A stretch of 13,164 nt of DNA from Microcaldota archaeon (GTDB lineage: Archaea; Micrarchaeota; Micrarchaeia; Micrarchaeales; Micrarchaeaceae), in NCBI GenBank assembly GCA_021850375.1, contig JAJZLZ010000012.1:1-13164 (forward strand), given 5' to 3'. Below are positions 1 to 5,441 of the stretch, piece by piece. The position numbers and the translations under genes were made by a program. Every line of letters begins with the position of its first letter. Position 1 is the stretch's first letter. Under the pieces are notes generated by a model. That model did not search any database, was not told the origin of the DNA, and saw only the letters and a program-made list of their open reading frames with translations.

Positions 1-672
1 TTGTATAGATTCAGGATGGGTTTCTGCCACTACAAACCAAGAGTAAAGGTTTCAACAATAGATTATTTGGTTGATGGATCACTGCCATTACGTGGGGCGC
101 TTATCAAAAGGAGCAAGGAAATAAATGCTTCTGAAAAGAAGTTATTATTAAGCTTAATCAATGACGCTAGGAGGAGAGTAACGGACGTATCAAAGGATAC
201 TAAATTGTCACAGATGATGGTAATATATCTAATGAATAAACTAGTGAAAAAAGGGATAATAAGAAAATTCACAACGTATATTCAAACACCAGAGAAGCGT
301 CTGTTTTTATTTTATGCAGTAACTGATATCCCAAATGAAGACCACCACCCGAAATCGCTATTGAAATTCTTAGATAAGATAATAGGTGAGGAAAGCAGTA
401 CAGAAGTAACTAATGATTATGCTGTTGTTTTAGAAACGTCCGGTCAGTTCGATACAATGTTTTTCTGTAACTTCAAGGAAGGGGGTGCTTTGAGTGATCG
501 TGGCCCTGATTTTCTGAAAGAGGCATGGGCTAGTGAATTCCCAGTAGTTGAAAAATGCATCTTAACTGAAACTATAGTTGGAATATGGCCATTTAGCAAA
601 AATGGGTACATTAAGTGGTCTATGGACTGGAAAACGGAGCGGAATGCCCCAATACCGTTCAAGATATATTGA
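1..672 (+). CDS. Lrp/AsnC-like transcriptional regulator, probably 5'-partial
   Basis: The reading frame is open from the first base, so the TTG at 1 is probably not the real start; an in-frame ATG at 16 is an alternative. Residues 41-90 read as a winged helix-turn-helix of Lrp/AsnC type: a short helix (SEKKLLLSLINDARRR), a second helix (VTDVSKDTKLS), a recognition helix (VIYLMNKLVKKGII) and the wing. Residues about 100-195 fit the RAM ligand/oligomerisation fold, with a beta-turn-beta (ETSGQFDTMFF) like the family's GDYD turn and a final strand (ILTETIVGIWPF). The first 40 residues are not part of this architecture. The protein would bind DNA and regulate transcription; ligand and targets are unknown. 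It lies 113 nt upstream of the DUF6879/DUF397-like pair on the same strand and may regulate it, which is inference. Confidence 0.7.
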   Translation: MYRFRMGFCHYKPRVKVSTIDYLVDGSLPLRGALIKRSKEINASEKKLLLSLINDARRRVTDVSKDTKLSQMMVIYLMNKLVKKGIIRKFTTYIQTPEKRLFLFYAVTDIPNEDHHPKSLLKFLDKIIGEESSTEVTNDYAVVLETSGQFDTMFFCNFKEGGALSDRGPDFLKEAWASEFPVVEKCILTETIVGIWPFSKNGYIKWSMDWKTERNAPIPFKIY

Positions 673-746
673 GTTAGAATTCAATGGTACATGTGATTAT
701 TTGGAAAAGTTTAATGCATTAAATAGTCACAGCGGTTTAGAAAATA

Positions 747-754
747 CTATATAT
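747..754 (+). promoter_or_regulatory. TATA box for the DUF6879-like gene
   Basis: CTATATAT, with an A-rich stretch just before it, is centred about 35 nt upstream of the ATG at 786. An archaeal start site would fall near 777, leaving a very short leader that contains the GGTGA site. No other TATA-like sequence in this gap is as good. Confidence 0.55.
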
Positions 755-776
755 TAGATAGATAAAACATTTAATG

Positions 777-781
777 GGTGA
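777..781 (+). promoter_or_regulatory. Shine-Dalgarno GGTGA
   Basis: GGTGA ends 4 nt before the ATG at 786. It is a perfect archaeal/bacterial ribosome-binding core and fixes this start codon. Confidence 0.65.
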
Positions 782-785
782 ATAA

Positions 786-1361
786 ATGAGCGAGTTTGAC
801 AGGTTATGGGGTACTGCTAGGAATGAGGTCTTTAGACTGCAGCTATTGAACATTTATGCAGATGATACGAGAAGCAAAGATTTTAAGGATTTTATAGAAG
901 GTAAGCCTGTACATTATACCTCCAATGAAGAAGCCATTGCATGGAGTAACGAGATAGCAAAAAAACGGGCAGATGGTGTTAGTTATATAAATCTCCATGT
1001 GGTAGACCTCCCTTTGAGCGATGGGATCAGATTCGGGATAGGGTATCTTAGGTTTCATGCAAAGAATGGCATGCAATCTAGATTTGTGGAGAGAAAAGAC
1101 GTTACAGGAATTATTGAAGGCTTTGAGGACTATTGGATGTTTGACCGAAGAATAGTCGTCCCGGTAAGATACAACAAAGAGAACCTTTGGGTTGGGGTCG
1201 GAGATCCAATAAGGGATCTGGATAAATTGGCTAAATATGTAAAACTTAGGAACGAGCTAGTCAAAATGGCTATCCCTATGGAGGACTTTATACGAAAAAA
1301 TAATGTTGATCTTGCCCCATCAGCACAAAAACGTTCGAGAAGCAAGAGTCTGATATTATAA
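786..1361 (+). CDS. DUF6879-like protein (remote homologue of an actinobacterial family)
   Basis: This is a soluble protein of 191 residues with no signal peptide or membrane segment. Its motifs follow in order what I recall of DUF6879: an amphipathic start (EVFRLQLLNIY, 14-24), W53, a strand pair with an acidic turn (INLHVVDLPLSDGIRFGI, 68-85) matching the family's RVVxxPxSDYxRxE, then FEDYWMFD (113-120) matching NDFWLFD, and a closing helix MAIPMEDF (161-168) matching RAIPHxEY. Length and motif spacing also fit. The start is set by GGTGA. The biochemical function of the family is unknown; in Actinobacteria its genes cluster with DUF397 and XRE regulators. Here a DUF397-like gene follows after 11 nt, which supports the assignment by context. 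The C-terminal tail (about 178-191) is basic. Homology is judged by eye, without a profile search. Confidence 0.65.
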   Translation: MSEFDRLWGTARNEVFRLQLLNIYADDTRSKDFKDFIEGKPVHYTSNEEAIAWSNEIAKKRADGVSYINLHVVDLPLSDGIRFGIGYLRFHAKNGMQSRFVERKDVTGIIEGFEDYWMFDRRIVVPVRYNKENLWVGVGDPIRDLDKLAKYVKLRNELVKMAIPMEDFIRKNNVDLAPSAQKRSRSKSLIL

Positions 1362-1372
1362 ATAGTGAGTGG

Positions 1373-1825
1373 ATGGAAAACAACATAAATTTAGATGGGT
1401 TAAAGTTGATCTGTGATGCAGATCCTATGGGTAAAGACTATGATAATGGTCTCGGTTGCGTAGATGTAAGCACGGCAAGTCGCCACTGTCCAAAATTTGG
1501 TCTCTATAATGGAAGAATAGTGATATTTTTGGACAAGGCTCATATGATGGTTGAATTTACGCCTCAAGAATTCAACGAGATGGTGCAGAAGATGAAAAGT
1601 GGTGAGATTAGAAAGACAGACCCGATGCTCAGAAGTGATATGGCATATAATATTGGTAGCATAAGCATTGTAAGGGACAATGAAACCAGCAGGATCGTGA
1701 TAAGCAGAAGCGATGGCAGCAGGGCAAGCATGTTACCAAAGCACTTCAACGTGTTCGTGGATGCTGCTGTCTCAGGGGCCATGAAGGAATTAAATCCGGT
1801 AAGAAGTAGGAGCCTTTCCAGCTAG
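1373..1825 (+). CDS. Tandem DUF397-like protein
   Basis: The gene lies 11 nt after the DUF6879-like gene, with a weak GTGAG site at 1365-1369, so the two are almost certainly cotranscribed. Residues 28-78 resemble a DUF397 domain: GCVDV (28-32) for the family's CVEVA, then GRIVIFLDK (47-55) and VEFTPQEFNEMVQKMKSGE (60-78) for the V-RDSK, LxFTPAEWxAFLxGVRAGE pattern. Residues about 96-138 look like a second, diverged copy: SRIVISRSDGS (106-116) and MLPKHFNVFVDAAVSGAMK (120-138), lacking the cysteine. DUF397 proteins are normally single units of about 60-70 residues, so this 150-residue form would be a duplication. The family's molecular role is unsettled; in Streptomyces, DUF397 proteins pair with XRE regulators and have been discussed as toxin-antitoxin-like partners. 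The C-terminal RSRSLSS tail echoes the RSRSKS tail of its neighbour. Confidence 0.6.
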   Translation: MENNINLDGLKLICDADPMGKDYDNGLGCVDVSTASRHCPKFGLYNGRIVIFLDKAHMMVEFTPQEFNEMVQKMKSGEIRKTDPMLRSDMAYNIGSISIVRDNETSRIVISRSDGSRASMLPKHFNVFVDAAVSGAMKELNPVRSRSLSS

Positions 1826-1955
1826 TACATGATTTTGGCGAAGCTCACAGCCGTGCAAGAGCATATATTAGATTGGCGAAAGTGGTAGCACCGACGCTAT
1901 TAAGAGGGAAATCGATGCCCATTTCTCCACGGGCTTAGGTCTTACTCTATCTTTT

Positions 1956-2011
1956 TGACTTTATGAGCAAGATTCTGACTTTCTGAGCAGAATTGACTAT
2001 TTGAGCAACTA
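1956..2011. repeat. Three tandem ~20-nt direct repeats (core TGACTNTNTGAGCA)
   Basis: Units begin at 1956, 1976 and 1994: TGACTTTATGAGCA, TGACTTTCTGAGCA and TGACTATTTGAGCA, each followed by 4-6 variable bases, giving periods of 20 and 18 nt. Only two positions of the 14-nt core vary. The third unit is embedded in the dyad AATTGAC-N15-GTCAATT. Iterated sites of this length are typical of the ends of elements whose transposase binds several repeats (IS21-, Tn7- or Mu-like), so this may be a relic end of another element. A regulatory protein array is the alternative. Confidence 0.7.
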
Positions 2012-2039
2012 TGTCAATTTCTTCGACAAGGCAGGACCC

Positions 2040-2050
2040 GTCAGATTAAT
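2040..2050 (+). repeat. Left arm of 11-nt inverted repeat flanking the transposase
   Basis: GTCAGATTAAT here is the exact reverse complement of 3212-3222. The match stops cleanly on both sides. It may be a subterminal repeat of the IS. Confidence 0.45.
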
Positions 2051-2154
2051 CACGAAGTAATTATCTATCACCACACATTTATTTAAACGTTATTTCCAAT
2101 TTATTCCAAACAACTATTCACCATCAATCGTGGTATTCAGACTTTCACGTTGTG

Positions 2155-2217
2155 GGGAGAGTGCGTTAAACAAAGTCGCGTCCTTGATGGACAGCACAAA
2201 ACCAACGTCACTCTCCC
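2155..2217 (-). ncRNA. Strong hairpin 3' of the transposase, candidate bridge RNA segment
   Basis: The arms GGGAGAGTGCGTT (2155-2167) and AACGTCACTCTCCC (2204-2217) pair over 13 bp with one bulged base (2208). The 36-nt loop contains a second small hairpin, GTCC-TTGAT-GGAC (2180-2192). It starts 8 nt after the IS110-family transposase stop on that gene's strand. IS110-family elements encode a structured bridge RNA in a non-coding end, which in the IS1111 group lies downstream of the transposase. A terminator or a subterminal protein-binding structure are alternatives. The hairpin is seen directly; its role as RNA is inference. Confidence 0.45.
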
Positions 2218-2225
2218 TACCCCTT

Positions 2226-3182
2226 TCATCGGACATGATATGTTTCATTCCTCTTGAGCATCCAATAAATTACCCTTAATAATCTCCGTGCAGCTGCGAT
2301 TCTTGCCTTCTTTTTCCCTGCCCTAATCCGGATCTGGTTGTACGCGTTTGTTATCGCAGAATCAGGGCAGTTGTTGATGTGTATCTGCACACATTCGACT
2401 AGAATCGTCTTGAGGAACGTGTTACTCTTCGTTATTCTGCCCTTCCATTCGGTATCCTCTGATTGGTATATTCTAGGCACGAGGCCTGCATAAGAGAAGA
2501 GGTGTCCTTCCGTCGGAAACCTATTTATGTCGCCGATCTGCGTCGCAATGCACAAGGAACCGTATTTTGCGATTCCAGGTATCGTATTTATTAGGCGCGC
2601 ATAACTGTTGCCATCTGCACTAACAGATACTCTGTCGTCGTATTCTTTTATTATCTTATCCGTGCTCTCCAATTGTTGTATGAGTAGGGACATCTTCGGA
2701 TTGTCTTTTAACATCTTTAGGGTTTTCTTTGTGAAACCCTTGAATTCGATACCAATGCAGTATGCATGGTACCGTATCTTGTTTTTGATCATTGCTCTTT
2801 GTCTGACGATAAGCTCTCTGTCTTTACAGATGTCTCTCGCGTCTCTGATTTCCCTTCCTAGAAGATACGCCTTTGGGAGATAGTCCTTCTTGTAAAGACC
2901 CATCAGTACATGCGCGTCTATCTTGTTCGTCTTCCTGACAGACTGTGCAATCAATCTGACCTTAAGCGGATTCGCGACGACGATGTCGTAACCTTCGAAG
3001 ATGTTTGCAACCCTATTTATAGTACTGCTTGCTTCTACAACTATTTTCAGATCTTTTATGTCGCCGAAGAATGTAGAGAACCCGTATTTTGAGGTTTCCG
3101 TGTATCCTTCCTTGACCACCTTTCCGTCGTCTTCCATGGCGACATAACTCTTCCTCTTACCTAGATCTATGGCAATGTCCAT
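2226..3182 (-). CDS. IS110-family DEDD transposase
   Basis: This 318-residue recombinase has the two family domains. The N-terminal RuvC-like DEDD domain shows D6 (AIDLGK), E50 (VVEAS) and the KTNKIDAH motif (84-91, D89). The C-terminal Transposase_20 domain runs about 197-265 (INTIPGIAKYGSL; HLFSYAGLVPRIYQSED; GRITKSN), with S241 the likely conserved serine. I chose the ATG at 3182, not the upstream TTG at 3212, because AAAGGTG (3188-3194) lies 5 nt before it and the protein then starts at MDIAIDLG as the family does. It would excise and insert its element, probably guided by a structured RNA. The usual KTDxxD motif reads KTNKID, so the first of the paired aspartates is N86, which may weaken or abolish activity. 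The frame is otherwise intact. It is the only gene of the element. Confidence 0.93.
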   Translation of the reverse strand: MDIAIDLGKRKSYVAMEDDGKVVKEGYTETSKYGFSTFFGDIKDLKIVVEASSTINRVANIFEGYDIVVANPLKVRLIAQSVRKTNKIDAHVLMGLYKKDYLPKAYLLGREIRDARDICKDRELIVRQRAMIKNKIRYHAYCIGIEFKGFTKKTLKMLKDNPKMSLLIQQLESTDKIIKEYDDRVSVSADGNSYARLINTIPGIAKYGSLCIATQIGDINRFPTEGHLFSYAGLVPRIYQSEDTEWKGRITKSNTFLKTILVECVQIHINNCPDSAITNAYNQIRIRAGKKKARIAAARRLLRVIYWMLKRNETYHVR

Positions 3183-3187
3183 ATCAA

Positions 3188-3194
3188 CACCTTT
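3188..3194 (-). promoter_or_regulatory. Shine-Dalgarno AAAGGTG that decides the transposase start
   Basis: On the minus strand AAAGGTG is followed by 5 nt and the ATG at 3182. This argues for that start over the upstream TTG, which would lie inside the hairpin at 3204-3234. Confidence 0.6.
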
Positions 3195-3203
3195 GATACA
3201 TAT

Positions 3204-3234
3204 GCACCGCAATTAATCTGACTTATTGCGGTGC
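3204..3234 (-). repeat. Perfect 10-bp inverted repeat upstream of the transposase
   Basis: GCACCGCAAT (3204-3213) and ATTGCGGTGC (3225-3234) are exact reverse complements around an 11-nt loop. The loop overlaps the 11-nt sequence (3212-3222) that recurs inverted at 2040-2050. It lies 10 nt upstream of the transposase Shine-Dalgarno site, so as RNA it would form a leader hairpin; as DNA it could be an operator or a palindromic insertion site. Confidence 0.7.
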
Positions 3235-3614
3235 CTGCCATTAGAAGGAGAAATTGAACATGTCAGACAAAGCCTATTGCCCTGCACATATGTATTATCC
3301 CGAAATAAGTTCCTCTCGTCAAATAAGAAAAGGCTTCTCGATGCAGATTACCGCGAGGAGGTTAATTCAGAATAACACAGCAAAGGCAACCAAAATTAAT
3401 TCTCAGGCGGATGGAACGTAACGCTCGAGAAGCAATCATCACTGCACGCCAATAAAGAATGCTGACAATGTTGAAAAGCCGGTAGCAAACAAATTCTTTG
3501 TAACCTGCAGTAATTGTTGCATGACGCAGAGGAAACCCAGACATGGATAGGGAGGACGTCAGACTGCAGCGCCGTTTTATGCGGAAATAAGATATTTTGA
3601 TTTCCTATGTTCGT
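3213..3614. other. 402-nt non-coding stretch right of the transposase
   Basis: No convincing protein-coding frame is present. It contains the 10-bp hairpin near the transposase start, a nested fold (3333-3433), GTCAGAC twice (3262-3268 and 3558-3564), a small ACAAA/TTTGT hairpin near 3488-3501 and a near-direct repeat ACTGCA(G)CGCC near 3450 and 3564. Part or all may be the leading non-coding end of the IS. Confidence 0.55.
3333..3433 (-). ncRNA. Nested ~100-nt fold upstream of the transposase, alternative guide RNA candidate
   Basis: Arms pair in nested order: GCTTCTCGA (3333-3341) with TCGAGAAGC (3425-3433), 9 bp perfect; CCGC (3351-3354) with GCGG (3407-3410); GAGG (3355-3358) with TCTC (3401-3404, one wobble); GTTAATT (3361-3367) with AATTAAT (3394-3400, one wobble). 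Internal loops of about 9-14 nt and a 26-nt terminal loop remain. A stem with large internal loops is what IS110-type bridge RNAs look like, but no transcript or covariation is known, and the 9-bp arm alone could arise by chance. Confidence 0.3.
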
Positions 3615-3842
3615 TTACTGGTCAACGTGAATTATTTTGTTCCTGCTTCTAGCTCCGCTTACTATATGAAGCTTTGATTTTGGTATGTTTAAATGATCCG
3701 CAACAATTTCAATGAGGCGTTTGTTTGCCTTCCCTTTTTCAGGGATTGCGTCAACTTTCACCTTTAGTGTTCCATCATCTAGCTTTTCAACAGATGCAGC
3801 CCTTGAGTTGGGAATTGCTCTAACGCGGATTTCAACTGCCAT
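3615..3842 (-). CDS. DUF167 (YggU/UPF0235) family protein
   Basis: At 75 residues this is the usual length for the family. The sequence carries its pattern: an N-terminal strand (VEIRVRAIPNSR), the strand LKVKVDAIPEKGKANKRLIEIV (25-46) matching the L-V-V-aPP-GkAN signature, and the final SGARSRNKIIHV (62-73) matching SG-xSRxK-xxI. It is a small alpha/beta cytosolic protein of unknown molecular function. The ATG at 3842 is preceded by a TATA-like TTTAAATAA about 25 nt upstream, consistent with a leaderless transcript. It has no operon partner: the next minus-strand gene ends 86 nt upstream. Confidence 0.92.
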   Translation of the reverse strand: MAVEIRVRAIPNSRAASVEKLDDGTLKVKVDAIPEKGKANKRLIEIVADHLNIPKSKLHIVSGARSRNKIIHVDQ

Positions 3843-3863
3843 ATTGACCAGACAAAATATCTC

Positions 3864-3872
3864 TTATTTAAA
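3864..3872 (-). promoter_or_regulatory. TATA box for the DUF167 gene
   Basis: TTTAAATAA on the minus strand is centred about 26 nt from the ATG at 3842, which places transcription start at or next to the start codon. Confidence 0.55.
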
Positions 3873-3928
3873 CATGTCATATATAATTATTCGCATATGG
3901 TTACCAATCCTTTTAGTACGGCATCGTA

Positions 3929-4453
3929 TTATATACGCAACGACATAAGATGGCTCGCTGATCGCTCAAGCTTTTTAAGAGTCTCTACACTCCCGTTATC
4001 CTTATCCTCTGCGGCCTCTCTGATTAACTTAGTCGCTTCAAGAAATGACTCTGCCCGAACAATATTTTCAGATTGCATTTTAATATACCAAGCAAACGGA
4101 GTTATTATGTTCATGCGTATAGACATCAGATTCTTTTCTATAATTTCATGAGCTGTTGTGCTCCCGCCAACTCCTATTGCGAATGCGACACTGGAAATAT
4201 AGTCTAGATGGTTTTCAAAAATTTTCAGGCCATAGCGTTCGTCAAATATATAAAATCCCTGGTCCTTTGGCCACCTATTTAAATTAAATGCCGACGACAC
4301 GCTAGAGAGGGCTTTTTTTATTGGAGGAAGTGCGATATCATTCTTCCAAAATTCTATTCCCCGTTTAAATCGTAATATAGATGCATCTGTATTATCAATA
4401 ACAAGTATGTCAGATTTAGCTGGATGTTCATTTTTACTTGCGCTTTTTTCCAT
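3929..4453 (-). CDS. Unrecognised soluble protein, 174 aa
   Basis: I do not recognise this protein. It has no signal peptide or clear membrane segment. The first ~20 residues are polar and lysine/serine-rich. A central part contains aromatic FYIFDERYGLKIFENHLDY (66-84) and a glycine-rich VGGSTTAHEIIEKN (94-107). The C-terminal third (about 130-172) is strongly helical and charged (RAESFLEATKLIREAAEDKD, VETLKKLERSASHL) and could mediate self-association. The reading frame is supported by normal codon use, a strong TATA stretch upstream and a GTGGT near the ATG. It is divergent from the nucleoside phosphorylase gene. No function can be given. Confidence 0.7.
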   Translation of the reverse strand: MEKSASKNEHPAKSDILVIDNTDASILRFKRGIEFWKNDIALPPIKKALSSVSSAFNLNRWPKDQGFYIFDERYGLKIFENHLDYISSVAFAIGVGGSTTAHEIIEKNLMSIRMNIITPFAWYIKMQSENIVRAESFLEATKLIREAAEDKDNGSVETLKKLERSASHLMSLRI

Positions 4454-4476
4454 ATTACCACAATAGATTTTGATAC

Positions 4477-4491
4477 TATATTATATATATA
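4477..4491 (-). promoter_or_regulatory. TATA box for the 174-aa protein gene
   Basis: An uninterrupted run of alternating A and T is centred about 31 nt upstream of the ATG at 4453 on the minus strand. Confidence 0.5.
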
Positions 4492-4588
4492 GTTTATGTC
4501 CAGAAAGTTTTGCCAATTAACTCAAAATTTTAGCTCTTACAATTTAGAAAACTATGTGCATTGCTATAAAATACCGCATTTATAATGG

Positions 4589-4597
4589 CATATATTT
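4589..4597 (+). promoter_or_regulatory. TATA box for the nucleoside phosphorylase gene
   Basis: CATATATTT is centred 29 nt before the ATG at 4622. No Shine-Dalgarno site precedes that ATG, so the transcript is probably leaderless. Confidence 0.55.
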
Positions 4598-4621
4598 AGT
4601 GTTTGTCTTTGATATAAAACT

Positions 4622-5389
4622 ATGCCATCTAAAAAATTCCCACATATAGGAGACAAAGAGGATTTAGAGCCGATATTCACGCCGCTGGATGCTTTTGTAA
4701 AAAATATAGACATCTCTAAAGTCGCAAAGCGTGCGGTCTTCATATATGACAAAACATTAATGAAAATGGCAATAAAGGAATTAAAGCTGCGCCCCAACCT
4801 TCATATATCATGGAAATATTTTAACGCCGTTGCGTATAGAAACAGGGAAAACAACATTATTGTGTTAGATATAGGTATAGGCGCGCCGCTTACTGCAGCA
4901 GTTGCTGAAGATCTGTTTGCTGTTGGCGTTGAAGAGATAGTGATATGCGGCACATGCGGAGGCATATCGGAATCATTAAATGTAGGCGATATTGTATTTG
5001 CCACGAAATCCTTGCGGGATGAGGGCACTTCACACCACTACATATCCAATTTAGAGGAATTTGCTTTTCCCTCACTCTCTCTTAATGTAAAGCTAAAACG
5101 CATAGCAAAGGCAAATAAGATTAAATACTATGAAGGGCCCAGCTGGACAATTGACGCTATATATAGAGAAACGGAAAAGGAGCTTTTAGAGTATAAGGCA
5201 AAAGGCATATTTACCGTCGAAATGGAATCATCTGCGCTGTTTACAGTTTCATCCATCAGGGGCAAAAGGTCTGCAGCAATTTTTGTGGTGTCAGATCTCT
5301 TGGGACGCAAGTGGTCTGGATTTTCCATAAACGATTCACATTATAAACAACTGATCGAAATAATTAGGGACTTTGCAGACTCAAATTAA
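4622..5389 (+). CDS. Nucleoside phosphorylase (PNP/UDP family I)
   Basis: The enzyme splits a nucleoside with phosphate into free base and (deoxy)ribose-1-phosphate in nucleoside salvage. Family hallmarks are the phosphate-binding DIGIGAP (83-89), the central glycine motif ICGTCGGI (108-115), and the substrate loop FTVEMESSALF with the ribose-binding MES. VVSDLL (223-228) holds the aspartate used for purine protonation in PNPs. At 255 residues the length is normal for the hexameric PNP/uridine phosphorylase family. EMES is seen in uridine phosphorylases as well as in PNPs, and the SD pair favours a purine substrate, so specificity is undecided. A TATA box 29 nt upstream and no Shine-Dalgarno point to leaderless expression. 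It is a single gene, convergent with the 147-aa gene. Confidence 0.9.
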   Translation: MPSKKFPHIGDKEDLEPIFTPLDAFVKNIDISKVAKRAVFIYDKTLMKMAIKELKLRPNLHISWKYFNAVAYRNRENNIIVLDIGIGAPLTAAVAEDLFAVGVEEIVICGTCGGISESLNVGDIVFATKSLRDEGTSHHYISNLEEFAFPSLSLNVKLKRIAKANKIKYYEGPSWTIDAIYRETEKELLEYKAKGIFTVEMESSALFTVSSIRGKRSAAIFVVSDLLGRKWSGFSINDSHYKQLIEIIRDFADSN

Positions 5390-5441
5390 TTCTTCTAAAT
5401 GCGCATATGGCCCAATGATTCCTGCATGCTTGGTATATACG

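Larger units (their letters stand above)
1826..2225. other. 400-nt non-coding stretch left of the transposase
   Basis: I find no credible complete gene here. The stretch holds three ~20-nt direct repeats (1956-2011), a 7-bp dyad AATTGAC/GTCAATT (1991-1997 and 2013-2019), one arm of an 11-nt inverted repeat (2040-2050), an A+T-rich TTTATTTAAA at 2079-2088, and a strong 13-bp hairpin (2155-2217) ending 8 nt from the transposase stop. A 33-codon frame without a start (1959-2060, stop TAA) crosses the repeats and could be a relic, but is not called as a gene. The layout suggests mobile-element ends rather than host regulatory DNA. Confidence 0.6.
2040..3222. mobile_element. IS110-family insertion sequence (approximate extent)
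   Basis: The element is identified by its DEDD-type transposase. Exact ends cannot be fixed because this family lacks terminal inverted repeats and target duplications. One model uses the 11-nt inverted repeat GTCAGATTAAT (2040-2050) and ATTAATCTGAC (3212-3222) as subterminal repeats. This gives about 1.2 kb with a short leader and a long trailing end carrying the 2155-2217 hairpin, an IS1111-like layout; the true ends would lie a few bases outside. A second model extends the element to about 3560, where GTCAGA recurs (3558-3563), with the structured region upstream of the transposase included (IS110-like layout). Confidence 0.5.

Noticed and set aside
1829..1888. Short ATG frame right after the DUF397-like gene
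   Set aside because: Only 19 codons, no ribosome site and no similarity; not supportable.
1956..2011. CRISPR array
   Set aside because: Repeat cores follow each other with only 4-6 nt between them, so there are no spacers.
1959..2060. 33-codon frame through the triple repeat (contains DYLSNYVNFFDKAGPV)
   Set aside because: No start codon, an upstream stop directly before it, and the repeats explain the apparent periodic pattern; at most a relic.
3183..3212. TTG start adding 10 residues to the transposase
   Set aside because: The downstream ATG at 3182 has AAAGGTG at 5-nt spacing and gives the family's usual N-terminus; the TTG lies in a hairpin.
3362..3544. 60-codon minus-strand frame in the non-coding stretch right of the transposase
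   Set aside because: Cys/Arg-rich with no recognisable pattern, no ribosome site, and overlapped by the nested inverted repeats; better explained as non-coding DNA.
2033..3563. AGGAC(CC)GTCAGA at 2033-2045 and AGGACGTCAGA at 3553-3563 as a target duplication bounding a 1.5-kb IS
   Set aside because: The copies differ by a 2-nt gap, GTCAGA also occurs at 3262, and this family does not normally make target duplications; kept only as an alternative extent.
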